Origin: Bacteroidales bacterium Bact_07
GTDB lineage: Bacteria > Bacteroidota > Bacteroidia > Bacteroidales > Tenuifilaceae
Direction: 5' to 3'
NCBI GenBank assembly: GCA_001603415.1
Contig: LUYY01000205.1
Coordinates: 1 to 7,111, forward strand
Length of the DNA: 7,111 nt
Shown: one piece after another, positions 1-6,348 of the stretch
Layout: every line of letters begins with the position of its first letter
Numbering within the stretch: position 1 is the stretch's first letter
Position numbers and translations under genes: made by a program
Notes under the pieces: model-generated
Told to the model about the DNA's origin: nothing
Database searches by the model: none
What the model saw: the letters and a program-made list of their open reading frames with translations, nothing else

Positions 1-15
1 TTATCCTTGTTTTTC

Positions 16-29
16 ACTTCAGGTGAAGT
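16..29. repeat. 14-bp inverted repeat upstream of tnaA
   Basis: ACTTCA-GG-TGAAGT forms two perfect 6-bp arms around a 2-bp centre. The dyad ends 50 bp before the tnaA start codon and just upstream of a T-rich, promoter-like tract. It could be an operator for a regulator of tnaA. It could also be a weak terminator of whatever gene lies to the left, since a T-run follows, but the stem is short. No regulator is visible in the window, so the function is inference. Confidence 0.4.
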
Positions 30-32
30 TTA

Positions 33-40
33 TATCTTTT
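33..40 (+). promoter_or_regulatory. Possible -7 box of the tnaA promoter
   Basis: TATCTTTT matches the Bacteroidetes -7 consensus TAnnTTTG at all defined positions but the last. A TTG at 7-9 could serve as the -33 element, but the 23-bp spacer is longer than the usual 19-20. Transcription would begin about 30 nt before the tnaA ATG. This is a weak call: the T-rich context makes chance matches likely, and the true promoter may lie left of the window. Confidence 0.3.
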
Positions 41-79
41 TTTAAGTAGATACCTGTTTAACAATTAAAATATTAAAGT

Positions 80-1456
80 ATGGAACTACCATTTGCCGAA
101 TCGTATAAGATTAAGATGGTTGAACCCATTCGTCGTAGCACACGTCAGGAACGTGAGCAATGGATTAAGGAAGCAAAGTATAACCTATTTAACCTACGTA
201 GCGATCAGGTTTACATCGATTTGCTGACCGATTCAGGAACCGGAGCCATGAGCGACCGCCAGTGGAGCGCCATCATGCTTGGCGATGAGAGTTATGCTGG
301 TGCTTCGTCGTATTTCAACCTCAAGAATGCCATCAAAAACATACTTGGGTTCGATTATGTAATGCCAACGCATCAGGGGCGTGCTGCCGAAAACGTTTTG
401 TTCTCGGTGTTAGTTAATGAGGGCGACTATATTCCCGGAAACTCGCATTTCGATACCACAAAGGGGCATATTGAGTTTCGCCGCGCCCATGCGGTTGATT
501 GCACCATTGATGAGGCTGCCGATACCGAACTTATTCACCCCTTCAAGGGTAATGTCGACCCCAAAAAGCTCGACGACTTTCTTAAGAAACATGCCGATAA
601 GGTTCCCTTTGTAATTGTAACCATTACTAACAATACCGCAGGCGGGCAGCCCGTTTCCATGCAAAACTTACGTGCGGTGCGTGAAATTTGCAATAGGTAC
701 GGAAAGCTTTTGGTTTTTGATTCCGCACGCTTTGCCGAGAATGCATACTTTATCAAAACCCGCGAGGAGGGCTACGCCCACAAATCCATCAAGGAGATTG
801 TAAGGGAAATGTTCTCCTACGCCGACGCCATGACCATGAGCAGTAAAAAGGATGCTATTGTGAACATTGGTGGGTTTATTGCCATGCGCGATCAGGAGCT
901 TTGGCGCCAGTGTTCAAAGTTTAATATCATGTTTGAGGGTTATGTTACCTACGGTGGAATGTCGGGTCGCGATATGAACGCTCTTGCCGTTGGCCTTGAC
1001 GAGGGAACCGAGTTCGATTACCTGGAAACCCGAATTAAGCAGGTTGAGTACCTTGGTAAACGCCTCGATGAGTTTGGCATTCCATACCAAAAACCTGCCG
1101 GCGGTCATGCCATTTTTGTTGATGCCAACAAGGTGTTGCCAAATATCCCCCGCGAGCAGTTCAGAGCCCAAACGCTTGCCATTGAGCTTTACCTTGAGGC
1201 AGGTGTGCGTGGCGTTGAAATTGGGACACTGCTTGCCGACCGTGACCCCGAAACCCGAGAAAACCGTTATCCTAAACTCGAACTTCTGCGCCTTGCCATA
1301 CCCCGCCGTACATACACCAATAATCATATGGATGTTGTGGCCGTAGCCCTTAAAAACGTTTACGATAGGCGAAACCAAATAACCAAAGGACTTGAAATTG
1401 TTTGGGAAGCCCCTATAATGAGGCATTTTACCGTGGAACTTAAACCTGCCAAGTAA
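80..1456 (+). CDS. tnaA: Tryptophanase (tryptophan indole-lyase)
   Basis: This is a PLP-dependent beta-lyase of 458 residues that splits L-tryptophan into indole, pyruvate and ammonia in the cytoplasm. It is full length for the family and its start aligns with known homologues. The THQGR phosphate-binding loop is at 97-101, Asp214 and Arg217 lie in the DSARFAENAYFIK block, and the Schiff-base lysine is Lys257 in MSSKKDA. The related enzyme tyrosine phenol-lyase is excluded by two specificity positions: Ile381 stands where that enzyme has its substrate-binding Arg381, and His449 in RHFT stands where tryptophanase has His463 (E. coli numbering) and the phenol-lyase has Phe. The start has an A-rich upstream stretch and no Shine-Dalgarno site, as usual in Bacteroidetes. 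No tnaC-like leader peptide fits in the 79 bp shown and no tryptophan permease gene follows. A terminator lies 20 bp after the stop, so the gene is probably monocistronic. Confidence 0.96.
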   Translation: MELPFAESYKIKMVEPIRRSTRQEREQWIKEAKYNLFNLRSDQVYIDLLTDSGTGAMSDRQWSAIMLGDESYAGASSYFNLKNAIKNILGFDYVMPTHQGRAAENVLFSVLVNEGDYIPGNSHFDTTKGHIEFRRAHAVDCTIDEAADTELIHPFKGNVDPKKLDDFLKKHADKVPFVIVTITNNTAGGQPVSMQNLRAVREICNRYGKLLVFDSARFAENAYFIKTREEGYAHKSIKEIVREMFSYADAMTMSSKKDAIVNIGGFIAMRDQELWRQCSKFNIMFEGYVTYGGMSGRDMNALAVGLDEGTEFDYLETRIKQVEYLGKRLDEFGIPYQKPAGGHAIFVDANKVLPNIPREQFRAQTLAIELYLEAGVRGVEIGTLLADRDPETRENRYPKLELLRLAIPRRTYTNNHMDVVAVALKNVYDRRNQITKGLEIVWEAPIMRHFTVELKPAK

Positions 1457-1475
1457 TACCTTTATACATAAATGC

Positions 1476-1506
1476 AAGAGCCGGACAATCAAGTCCGGCT
1501 CTTTTG
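1476..1506 (+). terminator. Intrinsic terminator after tnaA
   Basis: An 11-bp perfect stem (arms 1476-1486 and 1493-1503, GC-rich core GCCGGAC/GTCCGGC) closes a 6-nt AATCAA loop. It runs straight into a TTTT tract. It lies 20 bp after the tnaA stop and should separate tnaA from the efflux gene. Confidence 0.93.
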
Positions 1507-1573
1507 TGAAAATATTGTCTTGTAATTTTTGCATTAAATCTTGATTATATAGAATTTAAACCAACTGCAAATT

Positions 1574-1608
1574 GCACTAAACACCCAACACTAAACACTA
1601 AATACTGC
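1574..1608 (+). repeat. Degenerate tandem heptad repeat
   Basis: Five consecutive 7-bp units can be read in register: GCACTAA, ACACCCA, ACACTAA, ACACTAA, ATACTGC. Two are identical and the outer ones diverge. The array lies in the tnaA-MATE intergenic region and ends just before the candidate -33 element of the MATE gene. It may be an upstream regulatory repeat, or simple low-complexity sequence. Confidence 0.45.
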
Positions 1609-1610
1609 TT

Positions 1611-1641
1611 TTGTAGTTCTCATTTTTTTTAACCTACTTTG
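1611..1641 (+). promoter_or_regulatory. Candidate promoter of the MATE gene
   Basis: TACTTTG at 1635-1641 is a one-base-shorter variant of TAnnTTTG. A TTG at 1611-1613 lies 21 bp upstream. Transcription would start about 10-15 nt before the ATG at 1660, a very short leader. The site also covers the TTG codon at 1639, which argues against translation starting there. Confidence 0.5.
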
Positions 1642-1659
1642 CAAAGCATTTTGCCAGCC

Positions 1660-3039
1660 ATGAAAGATTTTACCACCGGCAACGAGGCCAAACACATTTT
1701 TCGATTTGCACTGCCAATGCTAATTGGCAATGTATTTCAGCAGCTATACAATGTTGTAGATAGCATCATTGTAGGGCGTTACCTTGGCGATAAGGCATTG
1801 GCTGCTGTAGGAGCCTCATTCCCTATCATCTTTATGGTTATTGCACTCATTATTGGGATTGGCATTGGGTCGTCGGTTGTAATCTCGCAGTATTTTGGTG
1901 CCAAGGATTACGATAAGGTTAAACGGGCAGCCGATACCACTTACATTTTCCTCTTTTTTGCAGGAATAGTAATAACCATCGTTGGTTTACTAAGTGGCGA
2001 ATACATTTTTAGGCTGATGCGTTTACCCGAGGAAATATTGCCTATGGCTAAAACCTACCTCGATATTTACATGTATGGATTGATTTTGATGTTTGGGTTT
2101 AACTCTGTGTCGAGTATTTTACGGGGCGTTGGCGATTCCAAAACACCTCTTTACTTTCTAATCATTTCAACCTTTTTAAATATTTTCCTCGATATTCTTT
2201 TTGTGCTTGGGTTCAAGTGGGGTGTTGCCGGAGCAGCATGGGCTACAGTAATTGCTCAGGCTTTTTCGTTTGTTATTGCCATTATTTACCTCGAAAGGCT
2301 CAGGCACATGCTGCGAATCACCTTTAAACGCCTGGTGTTTGATTGGGATATCTTTAAGCAAAGTGTTAGGATTGGATTGCCTACTGGCATTCAACAAACA
2401 CTGGTTGCGTTGGGTGGTATGGCATTAATGGGCATAGTAAATACTTTTGGAACCGAGGTTATAGCGGGTTTTTCAGCAGCCAGCCGTATCGACTCGTTGG
2501 CGGTAATTCCAATCATGAACTTTTCCGCATCGCTTTCGGGGTTTGTGGGGCAGAACATCGGTGCCGGTAAAATTGACCGGGTTAAGCGTGGCCTGTGGGC
2601 TACCATCAAAATGTCGGTGGTATTCAGTATTATTATCAGCACAATCATCCTGATATGGGGCGAAAAGATGATGGTGGTATTTACCACTAACCCCAAGGTG
2701 GTGGATATTGGTTACCATTACCTCATGATTGTTAGCATTTTTTATGTGGCTTTTGCAGTTATGTTTTGCATAAATGGTCTGCTACGTGGGGCAGGGGCTG
2801 CTATTATACCAATGTATATCACCTTACTATCACTCTGGATTGTGCGCATTCCTTTGGCATATTTGCTTAGTAGAACCTTTGGTATGGGCGAGGCCGGTAT
2901 CTGGTGGTCTATTCCATTAGGTTGGCTTATGGGGGCGGTGGCATCAATTTTATACTATAGGCTTGGCAACTGGAAGGATAAATCCGTTGTAAAGCCCGCT
3001 ACCACTGATGACGATGGCGTGGCTACCGATATGGTTTAA
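1660..3039 (+). CDS. MATE family efflux transporter
   Basis: This is a multidrug and toxic compound extrusion protein, expected to export cationic drugs or metabolites across the inner membrane by H+ or Na+ antiport. The 459 residues are almost entirely hydrophobic and fit 12 membrane segments in two homologous halves. The internal duplication is visible: QQLYNVVDSIIVGRYLG (27-43) and QYFGAKDYDKVKRA (77-90) in the first half are mirrored by QNIGAGKIDRVKRG (298-311) in the second, and LRGVGDSKTP (154-163) by LLRGAGAA (374-381). The C-terminus is a short hydrophilic acidic tail. I chose ATG 1660 over the upstream TTG at 1639 because the family normally starts close to the TTGNEAKHI segment and because a promoter-like box covers the TTG. 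The substrate cannot be told from sequence, and coupling (Na+ versus H+) is open. No clear terminator follows, so read-through into the next gene is possible. Confidence 0.93.
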   Translation: MKDFTTGNEAKHIFRFALPMLIGNVFQQLYNVVDSIIVGRYLGDKALAAVGASFPIIFMVIALIIGIGIGSSVVISQYFGAKDYDKVKRAADTTYIFLFFAGIVITIVGLLSGEYIFRLMRLPEEILPMAKTYLDIYMYGLILMFGFNSVSSILRGVGDSKTPLYFLIISTFLNIFLDILFVLGFKWGVAGAAWATVIAQAFSFVIAIIYLERLRHMLRITFKRLVFDWDIFKQSVRIGLPTGIQQTLVALGGMALMGIVNTFGTEVIAGFSAASRIDSLAVIPIMNFSASLSGFVGQNIGAGKIDRVKRGLWATIKMSVVFSIIISTIILIWGEKMMVVFTTNPKVVDIGYHYLMIVSIFYVAFAVMFCINGLLRGAGAAIIPMYITLLSLWIVRIPLAYLLSRTFGMGEAGIWWSIPLGWLMGAVASILYYRLGNWKDKSVVKPATTDDDGVATDMV

Positions 3040-3048
3040 ATCGCCATG

Positions 3049-3078
3049 TTGGCAAGACCACAAAAAGTATTACCTTTG
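3049..3078 (+). promoter_or_regulatory. Consensus Bacteroidetes promoter for the small helical protein
   Basis: TTG at 3049-3051, a 19-bp spacer and TACCTTTG at 3071-3078 match the -33/-7 consensus (TTG, about 19 bp, TAnnTTTG) exactly. It begins 10 bp after the MATE stop codon. Transcription should start near 3082-3086, leaving a leader of about 20 nt before the ATG at 3106. Confidence 0.8.
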
Positions 3079-3105
3079 CAAACAGATAAATAAAAATCAA
3101 CAATT

Positions 3106-3390
3106 ATGGCAAGCAAGAGAGATCTTAAAAAGGATATCGATTACTTAGTGAGTGAGGTTGTTAGCGATTGCTATACCTACATGTTAATTAATGGCGATAA
3201 AAAGCGCGACGACGCTATTGCCATTATCCAGTCGATACTCGATACTCGTTTCGAATTAATCCATCGCATTAAGCATCCAGCCAAAAAGGACGATCGCAAG
3301 GCCGTTAAGGCTCACTACCGCGAAATCCAAAAGGATGCCCTTAAAGCTATCGATGAGCATTTTACTAAACTTAGCGAGCTTACCAAGTAG
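3106..3390 (+). CDS. Conserved small helical protein, function unknown
   Basis: This is a 94-residue soluble protein without a signal peptide or membrane segment. It is highly charged, with many Lys, Asp and Glu, and its heptad-like spacing suggests a small all-helical bundle. The opening MASKRDLKKDIDYLVSE is reminiscent of a conserved Bacteroidetes hypothetical family that begins MASKR-LKK-I-Y. I know no assigned function for that family, and recognition is from memory of its N-terminal pattern only. A single Cys at position 22 offers no metal site. It has its own consensus promoter and a strong terminator, so it is likely an independent and well-expressed gene. The start ATG follows an A-rich tract without a Shine-Dalgarno site. 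Confidence 0.85.
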   Translation: MASKRDLKKDIDYLVSEVVSDCYTYMLINGDKKRDDAIAIIQSILDTRFELIHRIKHPAKKDDRKAVKAHYREIQKDALKAIDEHFTKLSELTK

Positions 3391-3411
3391 CTAAACACAG
3401 TATTCTTATCC

Positions 3412-3434
3412 ACCCGGCTTATGCCGGGTTTTTT
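3412..3434 (+). terminator. Intrinsic terminator after the small helical protein
   Basis: ACCCGGC-TTAT-GCCGGGT gives a 7-bp perfect GC-rich stem with a 4-nt loop. A six-T run begins at the base of the right arm. It lies 21 bp after the stop codon. Confidence 0.92.
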
Positions 3435-3498
3435 GTTTATGGCATTTGATACAAGGTTGATTTGATGTGTTTGTGTAAAGTGCATGTAAATTAAATGT

Positions 3499-3506
3499 TA
3501 ACTTTG
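3499..3506 (+). promoter_or_regulatory. -7 box of the LtaS/MdoB-like gene promoter
   Basis: TAACTTTG is a perfect TAnnTTTG match placed 26 bp before the ATG at 3533. The nearest TTG (3471-3473) is 25 bp upstream, too far for a standard -33 element, so the promoter is either weak at -33 or dependent on an activator. The preceding terminator at 3412-3434 means the downstream gene needs a promoter in this interval. Confidence 0.6.
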
Positions 3507-3532
3507 CAGGTCGTACTTAAAGCAAATTAATC

Positions 3533-5497
3533 ATGATTAAGGAGTTCCGGGAATACTTTTCCGATATCGCCATTAAAGGGAACATCTACATAATGTTGAT
3601 TTGGCGTTTTGCTCTGCTAATGCTTATCTATACGGTTTGCAGGGTACTATTCTACCTGTTTAATGCCGATTTCTTTACCAGCCTTTCCGCAACAGGTTTC
3701 TTACGCATTCTGGCCGGAGGCCTATGGTTCGATACAAGCGCGCTGATCTATACCAATATCTTGTACATTGTTTTATTCCTTTTACCTTTTACCTTTAGGT
3801 ATAATACCTGGTACCAAAATGTTCTAAAGTATTTGTTTGTTGTTACAAATAGCATTGCAATTGGTGCTAATTGTGCCGATTTTATCTACTTTCGGTTTAC
3901 CTTGCGCCGAACAACCGCCACGGTTTTCGACGAGTTTAAGCACGAAACCAACTTTGGATCACTTATTCCCAAATTTATAGCCGATTACTGGTATGTTTTT
4001 CTGATCTGGATTGCCCTAACAGCATTACTCGTTTTGCTATACGGAAGGGTTCGCCCAATAAAAAAGGTAAAAGGATTCCGTTACCATTTGGTTTACGGAG
4101 TTAATGGACTTGTGCTTTTACTGGTTTTTGCAACGCTTATGGTTGGTGGTATGCGTGGTGGTTTTCGCCATAGCACCCGCCCAATTACCCTAAGCAATGC
4201 CGGACAGTTTGTTAGCGAGCCGCTTGAGGCTGCCATTGTTCTTAATACCCCTTTTGCCATATATCGTACCCTTGGAAAAAAATCGTTGGTTAAGGTTGAT
4301 TACTATAAAACAGCCCAGGAACTTGATGCGGTTTATTCACCTTTACATAAACCGCAGGTTATCGATTCGCTTAAGCAAATGAATGTTGTTATTTTTATTC
4401 TCGAGAGTTTTGGAAGGGAGTACATTGGAGCATACAATAACCAGTTGAAGGAAAAGGATGGCTATGCCGGGTTTACGCCATTCCTCGATTCACTGATTCA
4501 CCATTCGCTATGGTATAGGCATTCCTATGCAAATGGTCGTAAGTCTATCGATGCAATGCCCTCGGTGTTGGCCAGCATACCTATGTTTGTGGAGCCATAC
4601 TTTTTAACAAGTTACTCAACCAATAAAATAAACAGTATCGCTTCAGTACTTCGTGCTGAGGGTTACCATACCGCCTTCTTTCACGGAGCGCCCAATGGAT
4701 CCATGGGATTTCAGGCCTTTGCCAATGTGGCCGGTTTTGAGGAGTACTACGGCATGAACGAGTACCCCAATCCTGCCCATTTCGATGGTATGTGGGGCGT
4801 TTGGGACGAGGAGTTTTTCCAGTTCTTTGCTCAAACCCTAAACGGTTTCAAACAGCCATTTTGTGCCGCAATATTCTCCGTTTCGTCCCATCACCCCTTT
4901 AAAGTTCCTGACCGCTACGAGGGGAAATTCCCAAAGGGAACATTGCCCATTCACCAGTGCATTGCCTACACCGATTACTCATTGAAACGCTTTTTCGAAA
5001 CCGTTTCAAAGATGGATTGGTACCCCAATACCCTTTTTGTTATTACAGCCGATCACTGCAATCAAGCCTACTACCCTGAATATCAAACGAGTGTTGGCGC
5101 ATTTGCGGTTCCCGTTGTGCTTTACCGCCCCGATAATAGCCTTACAGGCTGTAAGGATGAACTTGCACAACAAATCGATATTATGCCTTCTGTGCTGGGT
5201 TATCTGAACTACGGCAAACCCTATATTGCATTTGGCCGTAATCTTTTCGATTCCAAGGAGAAACCCTTTGTGGTAAACTACACCAATAATTGCTACCAGC
5301 TTTATGTTGATGACTATCTGCTGATTTTTGACGGTTCAAAAACTTTGGGCTTATATAACTTTAAGGAAGATGTAATGCTTACCAAAAATCTTCAGGGTCA
5401 AATGCCCGAGAGGGAAATGGAGATGCAACGTAGGCTAAAAGCTATTATTCAGCAGTATAATACCCGAATGATTGACGATAGCTTAGTGGTAAAGTAG
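3533..5497 (+). CDS. LtaS/MdoB-like membrane phosphotransferase (sulfatase superfamily)
   Basis: This 654-residue inner-membrane enzyme has about five N-terminal membrane segments (roughly 20-43, 62-88, 98-120, 152-171, 185-207). A large periplasmic alkaline phosphatase/sulfatase-type domain follows from about 283. The layout and length match lipoteichoic acid synthase and phosphoglycerol transferases. Likely metal and catalytic residues are Glu291 in ILESF, nucleophile Ser338 in GRKSID (LtaS uses Thr300), Asp507-His508 in TADHCN, and His453/454 in SSHHPF. A Gram-negative cell makes no lipoteichoic acid, so the enzyme probably moves phosphoglycerol or another phospholipid head group onto a periplasmic glycan or lipid; the acceptor is unknown. 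The FFHGAPNGSMGF segment (382-393) lacks the Trp and Arg that hold glycerophosphate in LtaS, so the head group may differ. It is preceded by a terminator and a -7 box, so probably monocistronic. It converges on the next gene with 3 bp between stop codons. Confidence 0.9.
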   Translation: MIKEFREYFSDIAIKGNIYIMLIWRFALLMLIYTVCRVLFYLFNADFFTSLSATGFLRILAGGLWFDTSALIYTNILYIVLFLLPFTFRYNTWYQNVLKYLFVVTNSIAIGANCADFIYFRFTLRRTTATVFDEFKHETNFGSLIPKFIADYWYVFLIWIALTALLVLLYGRVRPIKKVKGFRYHLVYGVNGLVLLLVFATLMVGGMRGGFRHSTRPITLSNAGQFVSEPLEAAIVLNTPFAIYRTLGKKSLVKVDYYKTAQELDAVYSPLHKPQVIDSLKQMNVVIFILESFGREYIGAYNNQLKEKDGYAGFTPFLDSLIHHSLWYRHSYANGRKSIDAMPSVLASIPMFVEPYFLTSYSTNKINSIASVLRAEGYHTAFFHGAPNGSMGFQAFANVAGFEEYYGMNEYPNPAHFDGMWGVWDEEFFQFFAQTLNGFKQPFCAAIFSVSSHHPFKVPDRYEGKFPKGTLPIHQCIAYTDYSLKRFFETVSKMDWYPNTLFVITADHCNQAYYPEYQTSVGAFAVPVVLYRPDNSLTGCKDELAQQIDIMPSVLGYLNYGKPYIAFGRNLFDSKEKPFVVNYTNNCYQLYVDDYLLIFDGSKTLGLYNFKEDVMLTKNLQGQMPEREMEMQRRLKAIIQQYNTRMIDDSLVVK

Positions 5498-5500
5498 ATT

Positions 5501-5932
5501 TTAGTTATAAACCCTTACATAATCACCACTTCGGAGTACCTGATACCTTTTCAAAGGATATCCATTTTTGGGATAACCATAGTTTACGAGGTAGTAAACA
5601 GTTCCGCAGTGCGGGCAGGTAGCAGTTCCCGATCCGTTTGCATCAAGGTTCACCGATGCATTAATGTCGATATGATTAGGGCAAGTGGCATCAAAGGCCA
5701 AAATCTCACTATCGCTAAGCCTGAAAACAATTACGCCATTATTCCTGTAACCATAGCCGTCAATTTTAACGGCACCCATCACAACGCTGAGATTGTTAAA
5801 TTGAGGCTCTTTTAGGTTAAACTCAATGTTCACAGGAACATCGGGAATTATATCGTCTATGGTATCGTCGCAAGCTGTATTGGCAAAAAATAGGCTTGAA
5901 AAAAGCAAAATATAGATTATCTTTGTTTGCAT
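5501..5932 (-). CDS. Lipoprotein with Rieske-like C-terminal domain, atypical metal ligands
   Basis: This is a 143-residue secreted lipoprotein. Residues 1-20 form a hydrophobic signal peptide ending NTA-Cys21, the lipidated cysteine. It is followed by CDDTIDD, an acidic stretch like the Bacteroidetes lipoprotein export signal, so it may be surface exposed. The C-terminal half reads as a Rieske-type ferredoxin fold: VIVFRLSDSEILAFDATCP, then a second cluster TCPHCGTVYYL and the closing Gly-Pro-rich PLKRYQV strand. A normal Rieske centre uses C-x-H and C-x2-H. Here the candidates are Cys84-x2-His87 and Cys106-x2-Cys109, so the ligands would be three Cys and one His. It may carry an unusual Fe-S cluster or a structural zinc ion, or have lost metal. 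A similar family of Bacteroidetes hypothetical lipoproteins with AVCP-CGS-Y-type motifs seems to exist; function unknown. It is read divergently from the next gene. Confidence 0.85.
   Translation of the reverse strand: MQTKIIYILLFSSLFFANTACDDTIDDIIPDVPVNIEFNLKEPQFNNLSVVMGAVKIDGYGYRNNGVIVFRLSDSEILAFDATCPNHIDINASVNLDANGSGTATCPHCGTVYYLVNYGYPKNGYPLKRYQVLRSGDYVRVYN
5896..5925 (+). promoter_or_regulatory. Consensus plus-strand promoter inside the start of the minus-strand lipoprotein gene
   Basis: TTG at 5896-5898, a 19-bp spacer and TATCTTTG at 5918-5925 match the Bacteroidetes consensus exactly. The box lies on the plus strand within the signal-peptide codons of the divergent lipoprotein. Transcription would start near 5930 and give the basic lipoprotein gene a leader of about 20-25 nt before its TTG start at 5954. 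Some of the match could be a by-product of the antisense Thr-Lys-Ile codons. Confidence 0.6.
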
Positions 5933-5941
5933 TCCGAAAAC

Positions 5942-5949
5942 TAAATTTG
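5942..5949 (+). promoter_or_regulatory. Second plus-strand -7-like box
   Basis: TAAATTTG is a perfect TAnnTTTG match 24 bp after the previous box. Its best upstream TTG (5923-5925) gives only a 16-bp spacer. A transcript from here would begin at or next to the TTG start codon at 5954, giving a leaderless mRNA. It is therefore the weaker of the two plus-strand candidates. Confidence 0.3.
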
Positions 5950-5953
5950 TATC

Positions 5954-6334
5954 TTGGACAAAAGTATAAAAAAGATACGGTTTGCGCTTATTGTTCTTTT
6001 AATTCTGACCGGTTGCGGTAAGCAGTTAGCCCCTTCGCCTGTTCCTGCAACCCCAGGACGAAGCCATTGGCAGATAAAGCGCGAAGAGTTCCGAAGGGCC
6101 TGGTTTGCCTATTGGCACGATCGGAAAACCGAAAGGTTAACCCGACGAGCCAATGCCAAATCGGTAAAGAGGGAAAAAGAGGCCGCAAAAGCTGAGAAAA
6201 GATTGGTTGATAGGCATATCAAAAATCAACCACCCGAGGTTCAGGAAAGGATGAAAGCATCGCAAAAAGAGGCAGAGAAAAACAGACCCAAGCGAAATTT
6301 AAGACAGAGGCTACGTTTTTGGAAATATAACTAG
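5954..6334 (+). CDS. Very basic small lipoprotein, function unknown
   Basis: The product is 126 residues. Residues 1-20 are a lipoprotein signal peptide (KKIR then a leucine/isoleucine core) ending LTG-Cys21, a good lipobox. The mature part is a Pro-rich linker (25-34), an aromatic-basic segment with HWQIKREEFRRAWFAYWHD, then a long Lys/Arg/Glu-rich helical stretch. By hand count the mature part has about 31 Lys+Arg against 12 Asp+Glu. No enzyme motif is seen. It vaguely recalls small basic Bacteroidetes lipoproteins of unknown role; it may bind an acidic envelope polymer (inference). The start is TTG: the reading frame opens after a TAA at 5942-5944, the signal peptide has no ATG, and the first in-frame ATG would remove it. 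The next gene begins 14 bp downstream, so they are probably cotranscribed. Confidence 0.75.
   Translation: MDKSIKKIRFALIVLLILTGCGKQLAPSPVPATPGRSHWQIKREEFRRAWFAYWHDRKTERLTRRANAKSVKREKEAAKAEKRLVDRHIKNQPPEVQERMKASQKEAEKNRPKRNLRQRLRFWKYN
5959..5966 (-). promoter_or_regulatory. -7 box of the minus-strand Rieske-like lipoprotein gene
   Basis: Read on the minus strand, this is TACTTTTG, a full TAnnTTTG match, 26 bp before the ATG at 5932. No TTG is seen at the expected -33 distance. It sits over codons 2-5 of the divergent plus-strand lipoprotein gene, so the two promoters overlap. Confidence 0.45.
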
Positions 6335-6348
6335 ATAAAAAGTTGATT

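Noticed and set aside
80..1456. Tyrosine phenol-lyase as the identity of the first gene
   Set aside because: Ile at 381 and His at 449 are the tryptophanase forms; the phenol-lyase has Arg and Phe at the equivalent sites.
914..1534. Long minus-strand open frame (206 codons) opposite tnaA
   Set aside because: It runs through the tnaA coding sequence and the tnaA terminator hairpin, starts in the intergenic T-rich stretch and shows no protein family pattern. It is a codon-bias shadow.
1639..1659. TTG at 1639 as the MATE start
   Set aside because: It overlaps a promoter-like TACTTTG box and would add seven residues not expected for the family; ATG 1660 fits better.
2176..2718. Three minus-strand open frames opposite the MATE gene
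   Set aside because: They lie wholly inside a confident membrane protein gene, overlap each other and have no start signals.
3040..3056. GCCA-TGT-TGGC hairpin after the MATE stop as a terminator
   Set aside because: The stem is only 4 bp and no T-run follows; the sequence overlaps the -33 element of the next promoter.
5609..5815. Plus-strand 68-codon open frame opposite the Rieske-like lipoprotein
   Set aside because: It is antisense to a gene with a clear signal peptide and conserved Cys/His motifs, and has no start signal of its own.
6343..6348. TTG at 6343 as the start of the acidic membrane protein
   Set aside because: An ATG lies two codons downstream at a good distance and yields the expected compact N-terminus.
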